Below, piece after piece: positions 42,107-51,105 of a stretch of DNA of 64,000 nt. Each line of letters starts with the position of its first letter. Within the stretch, counting starts at the first letter, position 1. The DNA comes from Tersicoccus sp. Bi-70 (lineage in GTDB: Bacteria > Actinomycetota > Actinomycetes > Actinomycetales > Micrococcaceae): the NCBI RefSeq assembly GCF_001968825.1, contig NZ_MIEU01000010.1, positions 1 to 64,000 on the forward strand, written 5' to 3'. Position numbers and translations under genes: made by a program. Under the pieces are notes generated by a model, which saw only the letters and a list, made by a program, of their open reading frames with translations, was not told the origin of the DNA and made no database searches.

Positions 42107-43288
42107 ATGACCGCGACGACCGACGATGCCCCCGCGAAGAAGCGGGCCTCGTTCCATCCGCTCACCGTCAGCGAGGTGCGCCGGCTGACCGCCGACGCCG
42201 TCGAGGTCACCTTCGCCGTCCCGGCCGATCTGGCGCCGCAGTACGACTACGTCCCCGGCCAGTACGTGGCCCTGCGCACCGAGATCGACGGCCGCGAGGT
42301 GCGCCGCAGCTACTCGATCTGCGCCGAGCCGACCACCTTCGACGACGGCAGCTCCCGGATCAAGGTCGGCATCAAGAAGGACCTCGGTGGCGTGTTCTCC
42401 ACCTGGGCCACGAGCGACCTGACGGCCGGGGACACCCTTGAGGTGATGAGCCCGCAGGGCGCGTTCATCTCCCAGCACGCCCTGACCGGCCTGAACGACC
42501 CCGAGGCCATCGGCGACGAGGTCGCCGACGCCGGCCGTGCCAGTTACGTGGGGATCGCCGCCGGCTCGGGCATCACCCCGGTGATCGCGATCGCGCGAGC
42601 CGTCCTCAAGCGCAACCCGCAGGCCAGCTTTGACCTGGTGTATGCCAACCGGTCCGCGCAGGACGTGATGTTCCTCGAGGAACTCGCCGACCTGAAGGAC
42701 CGGTACCCGACGCGGCTCGCGCTGCACCACGTGCTCTCCCGCGAGCAGCGGATCTCCCCGCTGCTGACCGGCCGCATCGACGCCGAGAAGCTGACCACGA
42801 TCGTCGACTCCGTCGTCCGCACCCCCCTCGTCGACGAGTGGTTCCTGTGCGGGCCGTTCGACCTCGTCCAGCTGGCCCGCGACACCCTCGCCGAGCGGGA
42901 CGTCCCGGCGTCGAAGGTCCGCTTCGAGCTGTTCACCACCGGCCGGCCCGAGGGCGGCCCCGAAGCGAACGCCGGCCGACCCGTGGTCGAGGACCCCGAG
43001 GGTGCGAACTACGAGATCGAGTTCAACCTCGACGGCCTGCACGGCGCGGTCAAGAGCCCCCGCAGCGCTCGCGAGACCATCCTCAACGCCGCCCTGCGCG
43101 TGCGCGGCGACGTGCCGTTCGCCTGCGCGGGCGGAGTCTGCGGCACGTGCCGCGCGAAGGTCGTCTCCGGCACCGTCGACATGGACGAGAACTACGCCCT
43201 CGAGGCCGACGAGGTGGAGCGTGGCTACGTGCTCACCTGCCAGTCCCGGCCCACCTCGGACACGGTCACCGTCGACTACGACGCCTGA
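42107..43288 (+). CDS. paaE: 1,2-phenylacetyl-CoA epoxidase reductase subunit E
   Basis: A 393-residue oxidoreductase passing electrons from NADPH to PaaAC. FAD-binding RSYSICAEP, NAD-binding YVGIAAGSGITPVIAI and a C-terminal plant-type [2Fe-2S] domain with CAGGVCGTCRAKV and the distal Cys in VLTCQSRP. The domain order FAD-NAD-Fe2S is normal. No gap to paaD. Confidence 0.94.
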   Translation: MTATTDDAPAKKRASFHPLTVSEVRRLTADAVEVTFAVPADLAPQYDYVPGQYVALRTEIDGREVRRSYSICAEPTTFDDGSSRIKVGIKKDLGGVFSTWATSDLTAGDTLEVMSPQGAFISQHALTGLNDPEAIGDEVADAGRASYVGIAAGSGITPVIAIARAVLKRNPQASFDLVYANRSAQDVMFLEELADLKDRYPTRLALHHVLSREQRISPLLTGRIDAEKLTTIVDSVVRTPLVDEWFLCGPFDLVQLARDTLAERDVPASKVRFELFTTGRPEGGPEANAGRPVVEDPEGANYEIEFNLDGLHGAVKSPRSARETILNAALRVRGDVPFACAGGVCGTCRAKVVSGTVDMDENYALEADEVERGYVLTCQSRPTSDTVTVDYDA

Positions 43289-43414
43289 GCCCGCGCCAGC
43301 TCGCCACCAGATGTTCACCGGAGGACCCGCAACGCGCCGGATGGAACATGTATCGAGGAGCTGGCGATCCACCGCTTTCCCGCCGCCGTCCCTTCGACCC
43401 GCAGGAGTGTGCCC

Positions 43415-44182
43415 GTGATCGAGCTGTCCATCGCCGACGACGTCGCCGAGGTGGTGCTGAACGCGCCGCAGAAGATGAACGCCCTGGACGAGACGGCGCT
43501 GGGGGAGCTGCGGCAGGCGTACGCCGACGCGGCCGCGGCCGACGTGCGCGCCCTGCTGCTGCGCGGTGAGGGCCGCGGTTTCTGCGCCGGCCGGGACATC
43601 TCCGGCGTCGAACCCGCCACCGACGACGCGCTGGGCTTCCTCGCCGACGTCGTCACCCCGGTGCTGCGCGAGATGAGTGCCTTCCCCGCCCCGACCTTCG
43701 CCGCCGTGCAGGGCGCGGCCCTCGGCGTCGGCCTCGGCCTGCTCGTCGCCACGGACGTCGTCTACGTCGCCGACACCGCGAAGATCGGCTCGCCGTTCGC
43801 CAACCTCGGCGCGACGCTCGACTCCGGCGGCCACTGGCTGTTCACCGAGCGCCTCGGCGCCCACCGGACCCTGGACCTGATCTACACCGCCGAGTTGATG
43901 AGCGGCGCCGACGCCGTCGCCTCGGGGCTGTTCAGCCGCGCGATGCCCGCCGAGGACCTGCTGGAGACGACGCGGGCGACCGTGGCGAAGGTCGCCACCG
44001 GGGCCACCGGCGCGTTCCGCGCCTCCAAGGCACTCGTGGCGCAGATCCGCGACGAGCGGCTCGGCCTGTGGGACTCCATCACCGCCGAGAACACGGCTCA
44101 GGGCGACCTGTGCCGCACGGCCGACTACGCCGAGGGCTTCAGCGCCTTCCAGCAGAAGCGCACCCCCGTCTTCCACGGCTGA
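43415..44182 (+). CDS. Enoyl-CoA hydratase/isomerase (PaaF/PaaG-like)
   Basis: A 255-residue crotonase-fold protein. Oxyanion-hole segments CAGRDISGVE and AVQGAALGVGLGLLVATDVV are visible; the catalytic Glu region FANLGATLDSGGHWLF differs from classical hydratases and fits an isomerase such as PaaG. GTG 43415 is chosen because GCAGGAG lies 7 bases upstream. It follows paaE by 126 bases and probably supplies ring-1,2-epoxide isomerase or hydratase activity; which one is not decided. Confidence 0.8.
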   Translation: MIELSIADDVAEVVLNAPQKMNALDETALGELRQAYADAAAADVRALLLRGEGRGFCAGRDISGVEPATDDALGFLADVVTPVLREMSAFPAPTFAAVQGAALGVGLGLLVATDVVYVADTAKIGSPFANLGATLDSGGHWLFTERLGAHRTLDLIYTAELMSGADAVASGLFSRAMPAEDLLETTRATVAKVATGATGAFRASKALVAQIRDERLGLWDSITAENTAQGDLCRTADYAEGFSAFQQKRTPVFHG

Positions 44183-44326
44183 GCCCTTGCGTCCTCCTGT
44201 GCCCCCGACGGGCCCCGGCGCCGGCCCGGGCGGCTGACGGGACGCGCTCGCGCGCGACGCGATCCGGGACGAGAGAAGCGTCACCCCACGTCCGGCCGCG
44301 CCCGCCGCGCCGATACGCTCGGAATC

Positions 44327-45214
44327 ATGCGTGCACTCGTGGTCGGTTGGTCCAGCGTCGAGCACGGCGAGGCGACCGCCGGTGACGTCCTGGCCATGCG
44401 TGCCGTCACGGACGCCCTCGAGACCGCCGGCATCGCCCACGACGTCGCCTGGAGCGCCGTCATGCGCCCCGCGGACGGGCTCGCGCTGACCGATGCCGAC
44501 CCCGGCGCCTACTCGCACCTGGTCTTCTGCTGCGGCCCCGCCACGGGTACCCCGATCGCCCAGCTGCACGAGGCGTTCGCCCACGCCACCCGGATCGCCG
44601 TCGGCGTCAGCGTCCTGGACCACGACGACCCCGTGACGGCCGGCTTCCACACCGTCATCCCGCGGGACGCCCCGGGCGCCGACCCGCACCGCGACCTCGC
44701 CTCGCGGATCGCGCCGGCGCCGGAGCGGGTGCCCGTCCTCGGGGTCTACCTCACCGGCGAGCAGGGGGAGTACGGCTCCGCTCGCCGCCACGAGTCGGTC
44801 ACCGCCGTCCTCACGGACTGGCTGCGCGGTCTCGACGCCGCCCTGCTGCCCCTGGACACCCGGCTGGACCCGCGGGACTGGCGGCTGCCGACCGGTGCCG
44901 CCCAGGTCGACGCGGTGCTCGGCCGCGTCGACGCCGTCGTCAGCATGCGGATGCACGGGCTCGCGCTCGCGCTGCGGCAGGGGGTGCCCGTCGTGGCGAT
45001 CGACCCGGTCGCCGGCGGCGGCAAGGTCACCGCCCAGGCCCGCGCCTGGGACTGGCCCGCGCTCGTGACCACGGAGGACGCCGGCACCGCCGCCCTCACC
45101 GCCCATCTGGACTGGTGCCTCTCCGAGGCGGGCCGCGCCGCCGCTCGCGAGCGTGCCGCCTGGCCGGCCGCCGGCGACGTGCAACTGGACCGGTTGCTGG
45201 CCGCGCTCGTCTGA
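44327..45214 (+). CDS. Polysaccharide pyruvyl transferase-like protein
   Basis: A 295-residue protein with the pattern of the polysaccharide pyruvyl transferase family (CsaB-like): an N-terminal VVGWSSVEHGEATAGDVLAM, a central acidic region and the C-terminal VVSMRMHGLALALRQGVPVVAI, the best conserved family motif (S/TxRxHxxxLA). Members add pyruvate ketals to cell-wall or exopolysaccharide sugars. It is shorter than many relatives. It leads the sugar cluster; the next gene begins after 109 bases. Confidence 0.75.
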   Translation: MRALVVGWSSVEHGEATAGDVLAMRAVTDALETAGIAHDVAWSAVMRPADGLALTDADPGAYSHLVFCCGPATGTPIAQLHEAFAHATRIAVGVSVLDHDDPVTAGFHTVIPRDAPGADPHRDLASRIAPAPERVPVLGVYLTGEQGEYGSARRHESVTAVLTDWLRGLDAALLPLDTRLDPRDWRLPTGAAQVDAVLGRVDAVVSMRMHGLALALRQGVPVVAIDPVAGGGKVTAQARAWDWPALVTTEDAGTAALTAHLDWCLSEAGRAAARERAAWPAAGDVQLDRLLAALV

Positions 45215-45323
45215 CCTGCGGCTGAGCCGTCCCTGCCGCGACACCGGATCGGGTGTCGTCCCTCGACCTCGGCGCCGTGTTCGGGGACAGTGGTCCTCAC
45301 GATCATCAACGCGAGGAGACGGC

Positions 45324-46433
45324 ATGCGAGCACACGTCCTGGACACCGTCGGCACCGACCTGCGGGAGGGCGACGTCGCCCTGGACCCGCCGAAGGCCGG
45401 GGAGGTGGGCGTCCGCGTCGCCGCCTGCGGGGTCTGCCACACCGACCTGCACGTCATCAAGGGCGAGGTCGCGTTCCCGACGCCGTGCGTGCTGGGGCAC
45501 GAGATCTCCGGGTGGGTCGAGACGCTCGGCGACGGCGTGACGGGTCTGGACGTCGGCGACCGGGTCGTCTGCAGCTTCATCATGCCGTGCGGGTCCTGCC
45601 GGCAGTGCGACCGCGGCCACGAGGACCTGTGCGAGACGTTCTTCGCGAAGAACCGGCTCAAGGGGCAGCTGTACGACGGCTCGACCCGGCTCTCCGCCGA
45701 GGACGGCACCCCGATCGCGATGTACTCGATGGCCGGGCTCGCCGAGCACGCGGTCGTGCCCGCCACGGCCGTCTTCCGGCTCCCGGACGCGATCCCGCTC
45801 GATGCGGCCGCCGTCCTGGGATGCAGCGTGTTCACCAGCTACGGCGCCGTCCACAACGTCGGGAAGGTGACCGCGGGGGACACGGTCGCCGTCGTCGCCG
45901 CGGGCGGCATCGGCCTGAACATCATCCAGATGGCGGCCGCGCACGGTGCCTCCCGGGTGATCGCGATCGACATCGACGACGAGAAGCTCGCGCTCGCCCG
46001 GCGGGTCGGCGCGACCGACACCGTCAACTCGCGCACCGAGGACGCCCTCGAGGCGGTCCGTGGCCTCACCGACGGGCACGGGGTCGACGTCGCGTTCGAG
46101 GCCTTCGGCAGCGCGCCGACCGTGCGCACCGCGGTCGACGTGGTCGACGACGGCGGCCGGGTGGTGCTCGTCGGGATCGCCCCGGTGGGGGTGGAGGCGC
46201 AGTTCGACATTGCACGGGTCGTCCGCCGGAAGATCCAGATCCTCGGCTCCTTTGGCGCCCGCGCCTCGCAGGACATGCCGGCCGTGCTCGACCTGGTGGC
46301 CGACGGGCGCATCCGGCTCGACGAGCTCGTCACCGACCGGTACGCGTTCGCCGACGCCGGACAGGCCTACCGCGACCTGGCCGACCGGCGCATCCGCGGC
46401 CGCGCCGTCGTCACGCTCACGCCGGGAGGGTGA
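45324..46433 (+). CDS. Zinc-dependent alcohol dehydrogenase (MDR)
   Basis: A 369-residue medium-chain dehydrogenase. Catalytic zinc: Cys in CGVCHTDLH and GHEISG; structural zinc: CGSCRQCDRGHEDLC with four cysteines; NAD-binding AAGGIGLNIIQMA. The substrate may be an alcohol or polyol. Start ATG 45324 with GCGAGGAG upstream. It lies between the pyruvyl-transferase-like gene and the carbamoyltransferase but is not tightly coupled to either. Confidence 0.88.
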   Translation: MRAHVLDTVGTDLREGDVALDPPKAGEVGVRVAACGVCHTDLHVIKGEVAFPTPCVLGHEISGWVETLGDGVTGLDVGDRVVCSFIMPCGSCRQCDRGHEDLCETFFAKNRLKGQLYDGSTRLSAEDGTPIAMYSMAGLAEHAVVPATAVFRLPDAIPLDAAAVLGCSVFTSYGAVHNVGKVTAGDTVAVVAAGGIGLNIIQMAAAHGASRVIAIDIDDEKLALARRVGATDTVNSRTEDALEAVRGLTDGHGVDVAFEAFGSAPTVRTAVDVVDDGGRVVLVGIAPVGVEAQFDIARVVRRKIQILGSFGARASQDMPAVLDLVADGRIRLDELVTDRYAFADAGQAYRDLADRRIRGRAVVTLTPGG

Positions 46434-46497
46434 CGCTGCGCTTGACTCTGCGCCCCTGACACTCGCCTTCCCGGGCCCGGGCGGACCCGGGAAGCAC

Positions 46498-46531
46498 TTG
46501 TCCAATCGGACAACCGCTTCCGGAAGCGGTT
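46498..46531. promoter_or_regulatory. Two abutting palindromes at the carbamoyltransferase promoter
   Basis: TTGTCCAATCGGACAA (46498-46513; arms TTGTCC/GGACAA) directly joined to the perfect 20-base palindrome AACCGCTTCCGGAAGCGGTT (46512-46531). A -10-like TACACT follows at 46552-46557, 9 bases before the ATG, so the second palindrome covers the -35 area. Its form (AACCGxTTCCGGAAxCGGTT) resembles LacI-family operators. No LacI gene is in the window. Confidence 0.7.
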
Positions 46532-46565
46532 ATGCAGCAGGCTGATCGTCAGTACACTGCGGAAC

Positions 46566-48203
46566 ATGAAGGTTCTCGGAGTGAACGCGATCTTCCACGA
46601 TCCCGCAGCGGCCCTGGTCGTCGACGGGCACGTGGTCGCCGCCGCAGAGGAGGAGCGGTTCTCCCGGCGCAAGCACGGCAAACGACCGGTGCCGTTCTCG
46701 GCCTGGGAACTGCCCGAGCAGGCGATGCGCTGGGTGCTGCGCGAGGCCGGCCTGCGGCCCGAGGACCTCGACGCGGTCGGCTACTCGTTCGATCCCGCGA
46801 TCGCGGCGGACATCCCCGACGACCCCTACGACCCCATCCGGGTCGACTACGCCCGCCGCGCCCCCGGCTTCCTCGCCGAGGCGCTGCCGGGCCTGGACCC
46901 GAGCCGCGTCCACTACGTCCAGCACCACGTGGCGCACGCCGCGTCCTCGGGGCTCGCCGGCCCGTACCCGACCGGCAGCGTCCTCGTCGTCGACGGTCGC
47001 GGTGAGGCCCACTCGCACCTGGCCGGCCGGTACGAGAACGGCAGACTGGAGATCCTGCACCGCCAGGAACTGCCGGACTCGCTCGGCCTGCTCTACGAGT
47101 CGCTGACCGGGCACCTGGGCTTCGAGCGGTCCAGCGACGAGTTCAAGGTGATGGCGCTCGCCTCCTACGGCACGCCGCGCTTCCTCGACGACCTGCGGGA
47201 GATCGTGCACGCCACCGGCGACGGCGGGTTCCGCGCTCAGGCGCCGGACTGGAACCGGTTCGCTCCGGCGCGCATCGACGACGGCACCTGGGGCGGCGAC
47301 CACGCCGACCTCGCCGCCTCCGTCCAGGCCGTCGTCGAGGAGACCCTCGTCGACCTGGCCACCTGGCTGCACGGGCAGACGGGGGACCGGTACCTGACCA
47401 TGGCCGGCGGCACCGCGCTGAACTGCGTGGCCAACTCGCGGATCTGGCGGGAGTCGCCGTTCGACGACGTGTGGGTCCAGCCCGCGGCGGGGGACTCCGG
47501 CACCGCGCTCGGCGCGGCCCTGCACCTGGCCGCCGAGGGTGGCGACACGATCGTGCCCGCCCCGACGGCCGCGCTCGGCCGCAGCTGGACGGACGACGAG
47601 CTGGCGAACTGGCTGACCACGGCGCAGGTGCCGTTCACGACGCCGGCGGACCTCGCCGGCGAGGTGGCGGACGTGCTCGCGGACAACGGCGTCGTCGCCT
47701 GGTTCGACGGGCGCAGCGAGTTCGGGCCCCGCGCGCTCGGCCGCCGCTCCCTGATCGCCAACCCGATCCACGCCGAGAACCTGGAACGGCTCAACGACGT
47801 CAAGGGCCGCGAGCAGTTCCGGCCGGTGGCGCCCATGGTCCTCGCCGACCGCGCGAGCGAGATCTTCAGCGGGGGACCCATCCCCAGCCCGTACATGCTG
47901 TTCGTGCACGACGTCGCCGAGCCCTGGCGGGAGAAGATCCCCACCGTCACGCACGTGGACGGGACCGCGCGGATCCAGACGGTCACCGACGAGGACAACG
48001 CCGGCATCGCCGCCCTGCTGCGGGCCTTCGACGAGCGCACCGGGGTGCCCGTGGTCGTCAACACGTCGCTGAACACCGCCGGCCGGCCGATGGTCGACGA
48101 TCCCCGTGACGCCCTCGAACTCTTCGGTTCCGCCCCTGTGGCGGTGCTGGTTCTGGGCCCGCACCTCGTGCGCCGCACCGACCTCTTCCGGGCGGCCCCT
48201 TGA
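46566..48203 (+). CDS. O-carbamoyltransferase (NodU/CmcH/TobZ family)
   Basis: A 545-residue enzyme that makes carbamoyl-adenylate from carbamoyl phosphate and ATP and moves the carbamoyl group to a sugar hydroxyl. N-terminal Kae1-like half: GVNAIFHDPAAALVVDG, HHVAHAASS with metal-binding histidines, LVVDGRGE and MAGGTALNCVANSRI. C-terminal half: SEFGPRALGRRSLIANP, REQFRPVAPMV and NTSLNTAGRPMVDDP. Length is normal. It overlaps the following GT2-GmhB gene by 4 bases and so acts in the same sugar pathway. The bleomycin enzyme BlmD is a member of this family. Confidence 0.92.
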   Translation: MKVLGVNAIFHDPAAALVVDGHVVAAAEEERFSRRKHGKRPVPFSAWELPEQAMRWVLREAGLRPEDLDAVGYSFDPAIAADIPDDPYDPIRVDYARRAPGFLAEALPGLDPSRVHYVQHHVAHAASSGLAGPYPTGSVLVVDGRGEAHSHLAGRYENGRLEILHRQELPDSLGLLYESLTGHLGFERSSDEFKVMALASYGTPRFLDDLREIVHATGDGGFRAQAPDWNRFAPARIDDGTWGGDHADLAASVQAVVEETLVDLATWLHGQTGDRYLTMAGGTALNCVANSRIWRESPFDDVWVQPAAGDSGTALGAALHLAAEGGDTIVPAPTAALGRSWTDDELANWLTTAQVPFTTPADLAGEVADVLADNGVVAWFDGRSEFGPRALGRRSLIANPIHAENLERLNDVKGREQFRPVAPMVLADRASEIFSGGPIPSPYMLFVHDVAEPWREKIPTVTHVDGTARIQTVTDEDNAGIAALLRAFDERTGVPVVVNTSLNTAGRPMVDDPRDALELFGSAPVAVLVLGPHLVRRTDLFRAAP

Positions 48204-49969
48204 CGGCCCCGGTCCCCGGAGCGCGGTCCGCCGCGCCCTCGTACGCCGTCGTGATCCCCTCGGTCGGCCGTCCGACCCTGCAGCGGCTGCTGGACACGCT
48301 GGCCGCGCAGTTCGAGGGCACCGCGTCGTCCGATGGCACCGCCGCCAGCCGGGTGACGGCGCCGACCGCCGTCGTCGTGGTCGACGACCGGCGTGGTGAC
48401 GTGCCCGGTCTGACCCCCGGGTTCGCTCCTGCCGACGACCTGGACGTCCCCCTGACCGTCGTGCGGGGATACGGCCGCGGTCCGGCCGCCGCCCGCAACC
48501 GGGGCTGGCGGGTCGCGGCCCGCACCGGGGCGGACTGGATCGCCTTCCTGGACGACGACGTCGAGCTGCCCGCCGGCTGGGCGGACGGCCTCGCCGCCGA
48601 CCTCGCCTCCTGCGGCCCCGGTGACGCGGCCACGCAGGGCCGCATCCACGTCCCGCTGCCCGCGGACCGTCGCCCCACCGACTGGGAGCGCAACACCGCG
48701 GGCCTGATGGTCGCGGACTGGGCGACCGCGGACATGGCCTACCGCGTCCTTGCCCTGGCGCAGGTGGGCGGCTTCGACGAGCGGTTCCCGCGCGCCTTCC
48801 GGGAGGACGCCGATCTTGCCCTGCGCGTCCGCGACGCCGGCTGGACGCTGCGCCACGGGCAGCGGTCCATCATCCACCCGGTGCGGCCCGCCGACGCGTG
48901 GGTCAGCCACCGGGTGCAGGCCGGCAACGCCGACGACGCCCTGATGCGTCGGCTGCACGGCCCGCAGTGGCGCGACCGTGCCGAGGCGCCCGGCGGTGGG
49001 TTCCGCTGGCACGTCGCGACCGTCGCGGCTGCGGCGACCGGTGTGCTCGGGGCCGCCGTCGCCCTCGACGGACTCGCCGGTGGGGCGATCGCCCGGTCGG
49101 TGCCGACCGCGGACGCGACCGCCGGACGCGCCCTCGTCAGGCGTGCCGGCCTGGCCACCGCGGCGGCCGGCGTCCTGGCCTGGACCGGACTGACCGGCCG
49201 GTTCCTGCGCCTGCGGATGAATCCGGGCCCGCGTCCCGGCGAGCCCGGGTACCGCGACGAACTGACGCGGATGGCGCTGACCAGTGCCACCATCCCTGCC
49301 GCGGCCGTCGCCCACCACGTGCGCGGCATCGCCGCCCACCGCGGCACGGGGCCCTGGCCCCGACCCGTCCGCGCCGTCCTGTTCGACCGTGACGGCACCC
49401 TCGTGCGGGACGTGCCCTACAACGGCGACCCCGACCGGGTCGAGCTGATGCCCGGCGCGGTGGAGGCGGTCCGCCGGGTCCGGGCGGCCGGTCTGCCGAT
49501 CGGGCTGGTCAGCAACCAGTCCGGCATCGGCCGCGGCCTGCTCACCCGGGAGCAGGTGGACGCCGTCAACGCGCGCGTCGGCGAGCTGCTGGGTGGCGAC
49601 GACACCGCGCCTTTCACCACCGCGCCTTTCGACACCGTCCGCGTGTGCCCGCACGCTCCCGAGGACGACTGCGCCTGCCGCAAGCCGCGGCCCGGGCTGA
49701 TCACCGCGGCCGCGGCCGACCTCGGCGTCGACCCGGCCGAGTGCGTGATGATCGGGGACATCGGCGCCGACGTCGAGGCCGCCCAGGCGGCCGGGGCGCG
49801 CGGCATCCTCGTCCCCACCGACGTCACGCTGCCCGCCGAGGTCGACGCCGCCCCGGCCGTCGCGACCGACCTGCTCGACGCCGTCACCCAAGCACTGGGC
49901 AGCCGGGTGACCCTCTCCGGCACGGCGTACGCCGACGCGGAGCCGGCGACCGTGCGGGCGGGGGCCTGA
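48200..49969 (+). CDS. GT2 glycosyltransferase fused to GmhB-type HAD phosphatase
   Basis: A 589-residue fusion. Residues 8-240: GT2 domain with YAVVIPSVGRPTLQ, DDRRGD, IAFLDDDVELP (DxD) and FREDADLALRVRDAGW. Residues ~265-320: hydrophobic helices, perhaps membrane contact. Residues ~388-565: HAD-IIIA phosphatase with FDRDGTLV (Asp396, Asp398), SNQSGIGRG and the zinc motif CPHAPEDDCACRKPRPG, the hallmark of GmhB (D,D-heptose-1,7-bisphosphate phosphatase). The start is TTG 48200, overlapping the previous stop. Fusion places heptose maturation next to transfer. Confidence 0.88.
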   Translation: MTAPVPGARSAAPSYAVVIPSVGRPTLQRLLDTLAAQFEGTASSDGTAASRVTAPTAVVVVDDRRGDVPGLTPGFAPADDLDVPLTVVRGYGRGPAAARNRGWRVAARTGADWIAFLDDDVELPAGWADGLAADLASCGPGDAATQGRIHVPLPADRRPTDWERNTAGLMVADWATADMAYRVLALAQVGGFDERFPRAFREDADLALRVRDAGWTLRHGQRSIIHPVRPADAWVSHRVQAGNADDALMRRLHGPQWRDRAEAPGGGFRWHVATVAAAATGVLGAAVALDGLAGGAIARSVPTADATAGRALVRRAGLATAAAGVLAWTGLTGRFLRLRMNPGPRPGEPGYRDELTRMALTSATIPAAAVAHHVRGIAAHRGTGPWPRPVRAVLFDRDGTLVRDVPYNGDPDRVELMPGAVEAVRRVRAAGLPIGLVSNQSGIGRGLLTREQVDAVNARVGELLGGDDTAPFTTAPFDTVRVCPHAPEDDCACRKPRPGLITAAAADLGVDPAECVMIGDIGADVEAAQAAGARGILVPTDVTLPAEVDAAPAVATDLLDAVTQALGSRVTLSGTAYADAEPATVRAGA

Positions 49970-49971
49970 CG

Positions 49972-51105
49972 GTGGGTCGCGTGCTCGCGGTGCGCCTCGA
50001 CTCCGACGGCGACGTGCTGCTGACCGGCCCGGCCATCCGCGCGCTCGCGCGGCTCGGCGAGGTCGACCTGCTCGCGTCCCCGTCCGGGGCGGCCGCCGGC
50101 CAGCTGCTGCCCGAGGTCGCCGACGTGCTCGTCTTCGACGCTCCGTGGTCCGGTTTCGCGCCGCCCGCGGTCGACGCCGACGCCACCCGCGCGCTGGTCG
50201 AGGACCTCGCCGCACGGCACCACGAGACCGCGGTCATCTTCACCTCATTCCACCAGAGCCCGCTGCCGATGGCGCTGCTCTGCCGGCTCGCCGGCATCGG
50301 CCGGATCGCCGCGACCAGCGAGGACTATCCCGGCTCCCTCCTGGACGTCCGGCACCGGCGGGACGCGCCCCCGGGCGGCGGCCACGAGTCCGAGGCCGCG
50401 CTCGCCCTGGCGCTCGCCGCGGGTGCCCCGGACCCCGGACCGGGCGGCACCGCGCTCGCGGTGCGCCGGCCGCTGCCCGCCGTTCCCGAGAGGCTGCTGC
50501 CCGACGGGTTGCTGCCCGCCGGCGGTTCCGGGAATGACGACGGCGGCTTCGTCGTGCTGCACCCCGGCGCCTCCGTGCCGTCGCGCGCGCTGACCACCGA
50601 GCACGCCGCGACGATGGCCGCGGGCCTGGCCGCCGCAGGCCGGACGGTCGTCGTCACCGGCGGCCCCGCCGAGGCCGCTCGCTGCGCCGACGTCGTCGCG
50701 CAGGCGCTGGCAACCGCTCCCGACGCCACGATCGTCGACATCGCCGGCCGCACGTCGCTGGCCGAACTGGCGGCCGTGCTCGACGCCGCCGCGTGCGTCG
50801 TCGTCGGCAACACCGGGCCCGCCCACCTCGCGGCGGCCGTCGGGACGCCCGTCGTCAGCCTGTTCTCCCCGGTGGTCCCCGCGCAACGCTGGGCGCCCCA
50901 CGGGGTGCCGACCATCGTGCTCGGCGACCAGCACGCCGCCTGCCGTGACACCCGGGCGCGGGAGTGCCCGGTGCCGGGCCACCCGTGCCTGAGCGACGTC
51001 AGCGCCGCCGAGGTGGTCACCGCGGTCGCCGCGCTGACCACGAACCGGACCACCACGACCATCACGGAGATTACGACCGAGGAGGTGTCCCCGTGCGCAT
51101 CCTGA
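49972..51105 (+). CDS. GT9 (heptosyltransferase-family) glycosyltransferase
   Basis: A 377-residue GT9 protein starting at GTG 49972, 2 bases after the previous stop. VLAVRLDSDGDVLLTGPAIR near the N-terminus, VLHPGASVPSRA and the donor-site region AACVVVGNTGPAHLAAAVG are typical of WaaC/WaaF-like enzymes that use ADP-heptose. The catalytic Asp early in the sequence (SDGD) is present. The last ~30 residues are a Thr-rich tail, partly overlapping the next gene by 13 bases. Confidence 0.87.
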   Translation: MGRVLAVRLDSDGDVLLTGPAIRALARLGEVDLLASPSGAAAGQLLPEVADVLVFDAPWSGFAPPAVDADATRALVEDLAARHHETAVIFTSFHQSPLPMALLCRLAGIGRIAATSEDYPGSLLDVRHRRDAPPGGGHESEAALALALAAGAPDPGPGGTALAVRRPLPAVPERLLPDGLLPAGGSGNDDGGFVVLHPGASVPSRALTTEHAATMAAGLAAAGRTVVVTGGPAEAARCADVVAQALATAPDATIVDIAGRTSLAELAAVLDAAACVVVGNTGPAHLAAAVGTPVVSLFSPVVPAQRWAPHGVPTIVLGDQHAACRDTRARECPVPGHPCLSDVSAAEVVTAVAALTTNRTTTTITEITTEEVSPCAS

